Below are positions 42,647 through 50,491 of a stretch of 64,000 nucleotides of DNA, piece after piece. The stretch comes from Paracidovorax wautersii (lineage in GTDB: Bacteria; Pseudomonadota; Gammaproteobacteria; Burkholderiales; Burkholderiaceae_C), in NCBI RefSeq assembly GCF_900113035.1, contig NZ_FONX01000012.1, positions 110,805 through 174,804 of the forward strand, in the 5' to 3' direction. A program made the translations under genes and the position numbers. Under the pieces are notes generated by a model. The model was not told where the DNA came from, ran no database searches, and saw only the letters and a program-made list of their open reading frames with translations. The stretch's first letter is position 1, and every line of letters begins with the position of its first letter.

Positions 42647-45600
42647 ACCGATTGAGCAATCGCACGATCCTCGCGATCGCCCTGGCCGCCGTATGGCCCA
42701 TCACGCCGGCACTCGCGGCGGCGGGCCTGGAGCACGCGGCACGCAATGGCCTGCCCGACGACGAGCTGCCGCTGCACCTGGCGATGAGCTACAGCCTGTC
42801 GGCCCCGCCGAAGAATGCGCCGCAGCCCACGGCGCCGCCCAGCCCCGTCCAGACCGCCTATCCGCTGCTGGACCCGCGGGACGCGATGGCCCGGCGCATG
42901 CGCCTGGAATATGCGCTGCACGCCAGTCCGGACGTGGACCCGGTGGGCAGCCTGCCGCCGCTGGTGGCGTCGGCCCAGGGCCGCGCAGCTGCTGCCGTCA
43001 GCATCGAGCACGAGAAGCTGCGCGCCCGTCTGGAGGCCGCCCTGCGTGCCTACCTGGAGCAGGCCTCCGCCGATGGCGCGCGCGCGCTCCCTCTCCCGGG
43101 CAGTCCCGACATGGTGGTCGGCATGCCGGCCCCCATGCCGCTGTGGCCTGCCAAGTTCTATGCCGTGTCGTCGCGGTCGCGGCCCATCTATCTGCCGGCT
43201 GAGCCTGCGGAACCAGCGCCGAGCACGCCGGTCGCTCCGCGCGGTGTGATCGAACTGCCCCCGCCGCTCGCAGGCAATGCCAATGCCGCGCGCGAGCGGC
43301 CGGCCGCCCAGGAGCGGCGCAAGCGCCGCACGCGTTCGGCGGCCAGGGCCCCGAAAGATACGCAGGCCGGACCGGCGCTGCGCGGCCGGGCCTGGCGCCT
43401 GGCCAATGCCGGCTTCCGTGCCTACGACCGCGGCCGTTACGAAATGGCGCTGCAGCGGGCCGACCAGGCCCTGCGCCTGCGCCCCGACGTGGTCCGGCTG
43501 CATCTGCTGCGCATCTACGCCCTCGAAAAGCTCGGCCAGCGCGACGAGGCACTGCGCGCCGCGCAGCAGGCCAAGGCACAGGGCCTGGACAGCCCCGAGC
43601 TCACCGCCGCCGTGACCAACCTGAGCCCGCAGCCCGCAGGCACGGGGGCGCCCACGACGGAGGCCTACCGCAAGGGCTTCCCCATCGCGACCGTGGCCTA
43701 CGAGCAGTACAACGCCGGCAAGTACGCCGAAGCCGCCAAGACCGCCGAAGAGGCCGTGCGCGCCGATCCCACGCAGGGCCCCTGGGTGCTGCTCTGGCTC
43801 AACGCGCTGGAAAGCGACCAGCGCTTCGATGCCGCCATCCAGGCCGGCAACGAGGCCCTGGCCCTGGGTGCACCCAACCGCGACGAGATCGTGGCCCGGG
43901 TCCGCCTGGCGCGCCAGGCCATCGCCAACCAGTACGCGCTGAAAGCCTACGAGGCGCTGTCCAAGAACAAGCTCGCCGACGCCGTCCAGAGCGCACGCGA
44001 GGCCGTGCGGCTGGCGCCCGACGTGGCCAGCCACCAGCTGCTGCTGATCGGTGCCCTGCAGAGCGCGCAGGAGCTGCCGGCCGCTGAACAGGCCGCGACC
44101 GCAGCGCTGGAAGCCGACCCCGAAAACACCGCCATCCAGTTGCTGCGCGCCTATCTGCGCCAGCAGCTGGGGCGCTCCGAGGCCGCGCAGCAAGATATCG
44201 ATGCCGTGCTCGCCCACGACTGGATCGATGACGCGCAGCGCCGCGACACCCGCCTGATCGGTGCCGACCTGGCGCTGGCCGCCGCCGACCCCGAGCGCGC
44301 CCTGGCGCTGCTGGCCCCGCTGCCTTCAGGCGATGCGCAGGCCGACCAGCGCCGGCAGGCCGCAGCCAAGATCGGCGGCTGGGGCTGGAGCACGGCCGAC
44401 AAGCTCGACGTCGCCGCCTACGCGCCCTTGCAGCTGTGCCGCGACACGCCTTACGGAACGGTCTGCGAAGTGCATCCCTGGGATGCCCCCGGAACCGACA
44501 ACCCCGCCGCACGCGCCTACGCCGCCTATGGCCAGAAGCGCTATGCCGACGCCATCGCCCTGGCGCGCCGCGCTGTGGCGGAGCAGCCCGACAACGCGGC
44601 CAACCAGAACCTGCTGACCATCGCCCTGGCCGCCGGCACGCCGCCCGAGCGCAAGGAAGCCCTGGAGCGCCTGGACGTGGCCCTGAAGGCGACGCCCGAC
44701 GACGCCGCCATGCTGCGCCAGCGCGCCTACCTCTATCTGGCCGACGACCAGCCGGCGCTGGCGCTGCAGGACTTCGTCGCCGCGCGCAGCACCGGCCAGG
44801 CGCCGCCCACGAACATCCTCGACGAGGCCTACGCCACGGCCGCCACCGGCAACCGCCCGGCGGCTGCGGCCATGCTGCGCCAGGCCATCGACGATGCCGA
44901 TGCCGGCAAGCTGCCGCTCGATGCCCAGCAGCGCTTCGACACCCGCAGCGCCGTGGCCAACTTCTCGCGCGAATGGGGCGCGACGGTCTCGGTCGGTTAC
45001 CGCGGCGCACGGTCCGCGTCCAACGGGCTGGTGGGCCAGCCGGTGTCGGTGCCGGGCGACTCGGTGTTCTCGACGGCCGAGGTCTATTGGCGTCCGCCGG
45101 AGTTCCTCAACTCCACCACGTCCACCTTCGACGTCTATGGCCGGATCTCCAACACCCTGCGCAGCGGCACCGACCGTACCGGCTCGCAGGTCGTGCAAAA
45201 CCCCTGCGGCGGCGGCACCATCAACGTGGGTGATTCCAGCTTCCAGGGCGTGTCCGGCCTGCCGACCACCACGGGGGCGATCGGCGCGCGCTATACGCCT
45301 TCGACGGCCGCCAACTTCACCTTCGGGCTGGAGCGGCAGTTCCTGCTGGGCAGCGCCACGCGCAGCGGCTCGCTCAACCCGGCACCCGACGACGTTCGCT
45401 GCCAGCTGAACAACCAGGCCGCCGCGGTGAACTACGAATCCAGCCGCGGCACCGGGGGCTGGCAGGCGTACATGCTCTACGGCTTCTACGACGGCACGGC
45501 GCTGCGTCTGGACACGACGAGCTGGTACACCATGGAGGGCTACCTCCAGGCCGGCTACACCATGCTGGACACCCCCGTGCGCTACACCGTGCGCAGCGCC

Positions 45601-45996
45601 ACGGGCGAGGTGCTGGCGAGCGACCGTGGCCGCCTCAAGCGCGGCCAGGGCTTTGCCGCGGGCGAAGTGCGCGTGGGCCGCAGCTTCCTGTCCTCGTACA
45701 GCGACCGGCTGGTCATCTTCCCGCACATCTCCGTCGGTGCCGACTGGTATTCCACCCGCAACCGCGCATCGGGCGTTCCCCTGGCGGGCAACGACTCGTT
45801 CGACCTGGCGGGCAACGGCCGGTCGTGGTCGATGGGTGGCGGGCCCGGCGTGAACTTCCGCTACTGGCTGGCCGGGGACCGCTACAACGCCCAGCGTTCG
45901 CATGTGGACCTCAGCGTGCAGTACCGCGCCAACCTGGGCGGCGGCGATGCCAGCCGCTCCAAGGGCGTGTTCATGAACCTGTCGTACTCTTACTGA
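42643..45996 (+). CDS. nfrA: NfrA-like TPR/outer-membrane exopolysaccharide export protein
   Basis: 1117 aa. Signal peptide (about residues 1-26, TPALAAAG), a proline-rich variable stretch (about 45-245) containing a basic patch, TPR repeats (about 247-720, for example YDRGRYEMALQRADQALRLR and YNAGKYAEAAKTAEEAVRAD), and a C-terminal NfrA_C region (about 760-1117) rich in alternating aromatic/polar strands ending in Tyr-Ser-Tyr, typical of an outer-membrane barrel. E. coli NfrA is the phage N4 outer-membrane receptor component and exports the glycan made by NfrB. Coupled to nfrB. It could itself be a phage receptor. Confidence 0.85.
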   Translation: MNRLSNRTILAIALAAVWPITPALAAAGLEHAARNGLPDDELPLHLAMSYSLSAPPKNAPQPTAPPSPVQTAYPLLDPRDAMARRMRLEYALHASPDVDPVGSLPPLVASAQGRAAAAVSIEHEKLRARLEAALRAYLEQASADGARALPLPGSPDMVVGMPAPMPLWPAKFYAVSSRSRPIYLPAEPAEPAPSTPVAPRGVIELPPPLAGNANAARERPAAQERRKRRTRSAARAPKDTQAGPALRGRAWRLANAGFRAYDRGRYEMALQRADQALRLRPDVVRLHLLRIYALEKLGQRDEALRAAQQAKAQGLDSPELTAAVTNLSPQPAGTGAPTTEAYRKGFPIATVAYEQYNAGKYAEAAKTAEEAVRADPTQGPWVLLWLNALESDQRFDAAIQAGNEALALGAPNRDEIVARVRLARQAIANQYALKAYEALSKNKLADAVQSAREAVRLAPDVASHQLLLIGALQSAQELPAAEQAATAALEADPENTAIQLLRAYLRQQLGRSEAAQQDIDAVLAHDWIDDAQRRDTRLIGADLALAAADPERALALLAPLPSGDAQADQRRQAAAKIGGWGWSTADKLDVAAYAPLQLCRDTPYGTVCEVHPWDAPGTDNPAARAYAAYGQKRYADAIALARRAVAEQPDNAANQNLLTIALAAGTPPERKEALERLDVALKATPDDAAMLRQRAYLYLADDQPALALQDFVAARSTGQAPPTNILDEAYATAATGNRPAAAAMLRQAIDDADAGKLPLDAQQRFDTRSAVANFSREWGATVSVGYRGARSASNGLVGQPVSVPGDSVFSTAEVYWRPPEFLNSTTSTFDVYGRISNTLRSGTDRTGSQVVQNPCGGGTINVGDSSFQGVSGLPTTTGAIGARYTPSTAANFTFGLERQFLLGSATRSGSLNPAPDDVRCQLNNQAAAVNYESSRGTGGWQAYMLYGFYDGTALRLDTTSWYTMEGYLQAGYTMLDTPVRYTVRSATGEVLASDRGRLKRGQGFAAGEVRVGRSFLSSYSDRLVIFPHISVGADWYSTRNRASGVPLAGNDSFDLAGNGRSWSMGGGPGVNFRYWLAGDRYNAQRSHVDLSVQYRANLGGGDASRSKGVFMNLSYSY

Positions 45997-46068
45997 CCTG
46001 TGGCGCAGGGGCCGGCGCCGGATACCGGCACGGCTCCCTGGCCTCTTCAACCTTTTCACTTCGCTGCC

Positions 46069-47079
46069 ATGATGAACCTGCCTGCCGCTTCCTCCCCCGC
46101 ATTCAGCCGCCGTTCCGTGCTGGCCTGGTCTCTGGGCCTGGGTTGCGGCCTCGCGCTGCCCGCGGCCGCCCAGCAGCCCCAGGTGGGCACGCTGGCCGTG
46201 ATCGGCAAGGACGGCTACCTGTTCGCCGGCTGGGGCAATGCCGCCACGCCGGACTGGGCCGGCATCGATGCGACCGTCGCGCGCGTGGCCGAGGTGCGCA
46301 AGCTGCTGGCGGCCAAGGGCATCGCCCTGGTGGTGCCGGTGCTGCCCGACAAGATGGCGCTGTACGAAGACAAGCTGCCCGAGGGCATGAGCCTCTCGCC
46401 CGAGATGCGCACGCGCTATGCGGGCATCCTCGAGCGGATGCGTGCGGCAGGCATCCCCACCTTCGACGACGACAGCATCCTGCGTGGCCTGGTGCGCAGC
46501 GGCCAGCCCGTCTATTACCGCACCGACCAGCACTGGACCCAGCCCGCTGCCGACGCCACCGCGCAGGCCACGGCCGATCTGATCCGCTCCCTGGTGCCCC
46601 AGCTGGCCGGGGCTCCCGGTACCGGCCTCGCCCTGGGTTCGATGTCCAACGAGCGGCGCTTCGGCGATCTGGCGGACCGTTTCCTGTCGCCGGAGCAGCG
46701 CAAGTCCGTGGGCCGCGAGATCTTCTCGGTGCGCCGCGCCGTGGAGGCCGACAGCCTGCTGGGCGAGGTGCAGGCCCCGGTGCATGTCACGGGCAACAGC
46801 ATGGTGCAGCCGTATTTCGGCTTCCCGCAGAAGCTGTCCAACCTGCTCGACCGGCGCGTCTCGGTCAACTGGAAGCCGGGCGACGTGGGCTTCTGGTCGA
46901 TCCTGCTCGAATACCTGGAGTCGGACGCGTACCGCAAGCAGCCGCCCCAGGCGCTGGTCTGGCAGCTGTTCGAGCCCAACTTCCACCTGGGCCCCGATGC
47001 GCGCGGCCTCTGGGACGCGGCTTCGGTGATCAGCGATGCGGATTGGAGCCGCAGGCTCAAGGCCGCGCTGGCATCCTGA
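46069..47079 (+). CDS. AlgX/AlgJ-like SGNH acyltransferase with twin-arginine signal
   Basis: 336 aa. Signal peptide contains FSRRSVLAWSLGLG, a twin-arginine-type motif, and ends AAAQ (about residue 36). ALGX/AlgJ domain: GKDGYLFAGWG, VVPVLPDKMALY, the catalytic Asp-x-His of YRTDQHWTQPA (about 150-160), and a possible nucleophile Ser in TGNSMVQPYFGFP. It lacks the C-terminal carbohydrate-binding module of AlgX. Predicted to transfer acyl groups to the polymer in the periplasm, receiving them from the MBOAT protein encoded two genes downstream. Start 46069 or the adjacent ATG at 46072. Confidence 0.8.
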   Translation: MMNLPAASSPAFSRRSVLAWSLGLGCGLALPAAAQQPQVGTLAVIGKDGYLFAGWGNAATPDWAGIDATVARVAEVRKLLAAKGIALVVPVLPDKMALYEDKLPEGMSLSPEMRTRYAGILERMRAAGIPTFDDDSILRGLVRSGQPVYYRTDQHWTQPAADATAQATADLIRSLVPQLAGAPGTGLALGSMSNERRFGDLADRFLSPEQRKSVGREIFSVRRAVEADSLLGEVQAPVHVTGNSMVQPYFGFPQKLSNLLDRRVSVNWKPGDVGFWSILLEYLESDAYRKQPPQALVWQLFEPNFHLGPDARGLWDAASVISDADWSRRLKAALAS

Positions 47080-47082
47080 GCG

Positions 47083-48198
47083 ATGGCGTCGCCTTCGCCT
47101 TCCCCCTCTTCATGTGACGCATCCCTGGCCGGCCACCGACTGATCGCCTGGGTGATCGGCCTCGTGCTGGTCGTTGGCTGCGCCTGGGGCGTTTTCCGCC
47201 TGACCCGTCTGCAGTTCGACGCCGCGGACTTCCAGCCCTCGACCTGGGTGGACGGCCATGCCGGCAACCAGCTCAACAAGGCCCTCGGCGTGCTGCCGGG
47301 GCAGGGCGAGATCGATCTCTGGAGCGCCGCGCTGCGCTACCGGCTGCTGGGCGATCTGGGGCCGCAGGTCGCCGAAGGCTGCCCGGGCTGGCTTTTCTAC
47401 CGTGACGGACTGCGCCCGCAACCCGGCAACGAAGGCGCCTTCGACGAGCGCCTGAAGCTCATGCGCGCCTGGACGGAGCGGCTCGCCAAGGCCGGCATCC
47501 GCACCGTGGTGGCGGTCGTGCCCGACAAGTCGCGCATCGAGGCCGCGCAGCTGTGCGGCCTGCGCGTGTCGCAGCCCATGCGCGCCAGGATGGATGCGTT
47601 CCAGCAGGCGCTGGCCGAGCAGGGCGTGGCCCATATCGATCTGCGCCCCACGCTCGCCGCGCTGCCGCAGGCCTATTACCGCACCGACGTCCACATGGCG
47701 CCCGCAGGCGCCGAGGCGGCGGCCGGCCAGGTGGCGCAGTCCGCGCTGCCGGGGCTGGGCGGCAAGGGCGCGCAGGCCTTCGACGACGTGCGCGGCAACG
47801 CGCCCGAGCCCCGCATGGGCGATCTCATCGTGCTCGCGGGCCTGGAAAAGGCCCCCGAAGGCTGGCGCCCGCCGCTCGAGAGTTTCGTTCCCGAGCAGAT
47901 CCGGCCCGTGCAGGCAGGCGGCCTGCTGGACGAAGGGCCTGCCGCCGAAGTGATGCTGCTGGGCGACTCCAACGGCCTGCGCAGCGAATTCGCCGGGCGG
48001 CTGGGGCGCGCCCTGGGGCGCGAGGTGTGGAACCAGAGCCAGGACGGCGGCTTCTTCGCCGGAGCCATGCTGGCCGCCCTGGGCCGGCAGGGCCAGTGGC
48101 CCGCCAGCCTCAAGGTCGTGGTCTGGCAATTCTCCGAACTCTCGCTCTCGCTGCCCCTGAGCGCGGCGGAACGCAAAGCGCTGGCCGAGCTGCGCTGA
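47083..48198 (+). CDS. AlgJ/AlgX-like SGNH acyltransferase, membrane-anchored
   Basis: 371 aa. One N-terminal membrane segment (about residues 20-42, IAWVIGLVLVVGCAWGVF) without an obvious cleavage site. The ALGX-type domain follows: GCPGWLFYRDGL, VVAVVPDKSRIEA, Asp-x-His in YRTDVHMAPAGAEAA (about 200-214), and the nucleophile serine in EVMLLGDSNGLRSEF (about 287-301). A second, divergent SGNH protein next to the first: a division of labour like AlgJ and AlgX in alginate acetylation. Three bases after the previous gene. Confidence 0.8.
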   Translation: MASPSPSPSSCDASLAGHRLIAWVIGLVLVVGCAWGVFRLTRLQFDAADFQPSTWVDGHAGNQLNKALGVLPGQGEIDLWSAALRYRLLGDLGPQVAEGCPGWLFYRDGLRPQPGNEGAFDERLKLMRAWTERLAKAGIRTVVAVVPDKSRIEAAQLCGLRVSQPMRARMDAFQQALAEQGVAHIDLRPTLAALPQAYYRTDVHMAPAGAEAAAGQVAQSALPGLGGKGAQAFDDVRGNAPEPRMGDLIVLAGLEKAPEGWRPPLESFVPEQIRPVQAGGLLDEGPAAEVMLLGDSNGLRSEFAGRLGRALGREVWNQSQDGGFFAGAMLAALGRQGQWPASLKVVVWQFSELSLSLPLSAAERKALAELR

Positions 48199-48204
48199 CA
48201 CGGC

Positions 48205-49782
48205 ATGCTGTTCAATTCCTATCTGTTCCTGTTCCTCTTCCTGCCGCTGGCGCTGGGCGGCTATTACGCCCTGGGCACCGTGCGGCTGCGCTGGGCCGCG
48301 CTCTGGCTGTGCGTGGTGTCGTTCGTCTTCTATGGCTGGTGGAACCCGCGTTTCGTGGTGCTGCTGGCGGCGTCCATCGCCTTCAACTACGGCGTGAGCC
48401 TGCTCATCGTGCGCAGCGCCGGCCAGGCCCGGCGGCAGTGGTGGACCGTGGCCTTCGGCATCGCCTGCAACCTCGTGCTGCTCTTCTATTACAAGTATTT
48501 CGCGGCGCTGGTGGGCGAGCTGCACGACTGGGGCTGGACCGCCACCCGGGTGGACGACATCCTGCTGCCGCTCGGCATCTCGTTCTTCACCTTCACGCAG
48601 ATCGGCTACCTGCTCGACTGCAAGGCAGGCATGGTCAAGTCGCCCAGCCTGCTCAACCACACCTTGTTCGTCACCTTCTTCCCGCACCTGATCGCGGGGC
48701 CGGTGCTGCACCACAAGGAAATGATGCCGCAGTTCGCGGACCCGCAGAACTACCGCTTCAAGGCCGAGAACCTGTCCATCGGCGGCACGCTGTTCGTGAT
48801 CGGCCTGGCCAAGAAGGTGCTGTTCGCCGACACCATCGCCCCGTATGCCGATACGGGCTTCGCCGACCCGTCGCACCTGGGGTTCTGGGGCGCCTGGGGC
48901 ACCAGCCTGGCCTATGCCATGCAGCTGTATTTCGACTTCTCGGGCTATTCGGACATGGCCATGGGCCTGTCGAAGATGTTCGGCATCCGCTTCCCGCTGA
49001 ACTTCAATTCGCCCTTCAAGGCGCCGTGCATCATCGAATACTGGGCGCGCTGGCACATGACGCTGACGCGCTACCTCACCGCCTACCTGTACTACCCCAT
49101 GGCCATGCGCCTGTCGCGCTGGCGCAGCCGGCGCGGCCTGCCGGTGGGCTCGGTGGGCAGCCGCACCGCGGGCGGCTTCACGGTGATGATCGCCTTGCCC
49201 ACGCTCTACACCATGGGGCTGGCGGGCATCTGGCATGGGGCGGGCTGGCAGTTCTTCATCTACGGCCTGCTGCATGGCAGCTATCTGTGCATCAACCATG
49301 CGTGGCGCATCGTCATGGGCCCGCGCATCGCTCCCTCCCAGGCCTGGAGCCGCTGGCTGTGGCGCAGCTTCTGCGTGCTGCTGACCTTCGTCGCGGTGAT
49401 GGTGGCGCACGCTTTCTTCCGCGCGGTGGACGTGCCGCAGGCGGTGGATCTGCTCAAGGCCATGGCGGGCGCGAACGGCATGGAAGACATCCGCGCCTCC
49501 TTCGCCGGCCTGATCGCCGGCGACGCGCCGCCCAGCCTCTGGATCGGGCGGAACCTGCACGCCGTGTATCTGGTCCTCTTGCTGGCCATCGTGTGGCTGG
49601 CGCCCAATTCGCACCAGATCCTGGGACACTGTTCGCCCGCCCTCGCCAAGCCGCAGGAGGCCACGCCGGCCTGGCTGCGCTGGCGGCCCAACGGGGCCTG
49701 GCTGGCCGCCACCCTGTTGGTGCTGTTCCTGTGCCTGGTCAACCTGCACCGGGAAACCCGCTTCCTCTATTTCCAGTTCTGA
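48205..49782 (+). CDS. algI: AlgI/DltB-type MBOAT O-acyltransferase
   Basis: 525 aa polytopic inner-membrane protein. Starts MLFNSYLFLFLFLPLALGGY, typical AlgI. MBOAT features: LPLGISFFTFTQIGYLLD (about residues 119-136), FFPHLIAGPVLHHKEMMPQF, YFDFSGYSDMAMGLSKMFG, and the active-site His in GIWHGAGWQFFIYGLLHG (about 340-357). It passes acyl groups from a cytoplasmic donor across the membrane to SGNH transferases. In alginate systems the group is acetate; in Dlt systems D-alanine from a carrier protein. Confidence 0.9.
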   Translation: MLFNSYLFLFLFLPLALGGYYALGTVRLRWAALWLCVVSFVFYGWWNPRFVVLLAASIAFNYGVSLLIVRSAGQARRQWWTVAFGIACNLVLLFYYKYFAALVGELHDWGWTATRVDDILLPLGISFFTFTQIGYLLDCKAGMVKSPSLLNHTLFVTFFPHLIAGPVLHHKEMMPQFADPQNYRFKAENLSIGGTLFVIGLAKKVLFADTIAPYADTGFADPSHLGFWGAWGTSLAYAMQLYFDFSGYSDMAMGLSKMFGIRFPLNFNSPFKAPCIIEYWARWHMTLTRYLTAYLYYPMAMRLSRWRSRRGLPVGSVGSRTAGGFTVMIALPTLYTMGLAGIWHGAGWQFFIYGLLHGSYLCINHAWRIVMGPRIAPSQAWSRWLWRSFCVLLTFVAVMVAHAFFRAVDVPQAVDLLKAMAGANGMEDIRASFAGLIAGDAPPSLWIGRNLHAVYLVLLLAIVWLAPNSHQILGHCSPALAKPQEATPAWLRWRPNGAWLAATLLVLFLCLVNLHRETRFLYFQF

Positions 49783-49795
49783 CGCGAGTTCGCAG

Positions 49796-50488
49796 ATGCA
49801 TTGCTTTCCCATCCGTTTCCCCCTGCGTGGTCTGATGTTCTCCCTGGCGCTCGGCGCCGCGGTGGGTGCGGCCTCGGCCGAAGAGGGCGCGCTGTCGCAG
49901 CTCTACGCCGCGCGTCCGCCGGCCGGCTCATCGTTCGTGCGTGTGGTGAATCCTGCCCCGGCCAAGCTCCAGGTGCGCGTGGCCGAAGGGCCGGTGCAGC
50001 GCGTCGGGGGCGAGCTGCCCGCCACCAGCTACGCCATCGTGGCCGGTGGGCGCCGCTTCAGCGTGCAGGTGGACGGCAAGCCGGCCGCCTCGCTGGAAGT
50101 GAAGCCCAATACCTTCAGCACCCTGGTGCTGCGCCGCGAGGGCGCACAGTTCGCCTTCACGCCCATCGACGACACGGCGGAAACGCCCGATGCGCTCAAG
50201 GCCGAACTGCGCTTCTACAACCTGGCGGAGGGCTGTGCCAAGGCGCAGCTGGCGCTCTCGCCCGCCGGCACGCCCGTGTTCCGTGATGTGGCGGCCGGTG
50301 CCTCGGCTGCGCGCTCGGTCAATCCCGTCAAGGCCAGCCTGAGCGGCCAGTGCGGTGAAGCCGCCACCGCCGCCCAGGCGCTGCCGGCGCTGCAGCCGGG
50401 CGACTACCTGAGCCTCTTCCTGGTCGGCCCGGCCGGCAAGCCGGTGCTGGTGATGCAGCCCAGCCGCACCGACCCGGTCAAGCGTTAA
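49796..50488 (+). CDS. algF: AlgF-like periplasmic acyl-transfer accessory protein
   Basis: 230 aa. Signal peptide (AASAEEGA, cleavage near residue 30) then the AlgF opening ALSQLYAARPPAGSSFVRVVN and two related beta domains. AlgF is needed for alginate O-acetylation and bridges the inner-membrane and periplasmic transferases. Last gene of the rightward operon; its stop is three bases from the stop of a converging gene. Confidence 0.82.
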   Translation: MHCFPIRFPLRGLMFSLALGAAVGAASAEEGALSQLYAARPPAGSSFVRVVNPAPAKLQVRVAEGPVQRVGGELPATSYAIVAGGRRFSVQVDGKPAASLEVKPNTFSTLVLRREGAQFAFTPIDDTAETPDALKAELRFYNLAEGCAKAQLALSPAGTPVFRDVAAGASAARSVNPVKASLSGQCGEAATAAQALPALQPGDYLSLFLVGPAGKPVLVMQPSRTDPVKR

Positions 50489-50491
50489 GCG

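Noticed and set aside
47110..49812. 900-codon antisense frame over the acyltransferase genes
   Set aside because: The sense strand encodes clear SGNH and MBOAT proteins; the antisense product is low-complexity His/Gln/Ala-rich.
46069..50488. Alginate biosynthesis locus suggested by AlgI/AlgF/AlgX-like proteins
   Set aside because: No AlgD, Alg8, Alg44, AlgG, AlgK or AlgE homologues. The acylation module is probably re-used for another polymer.
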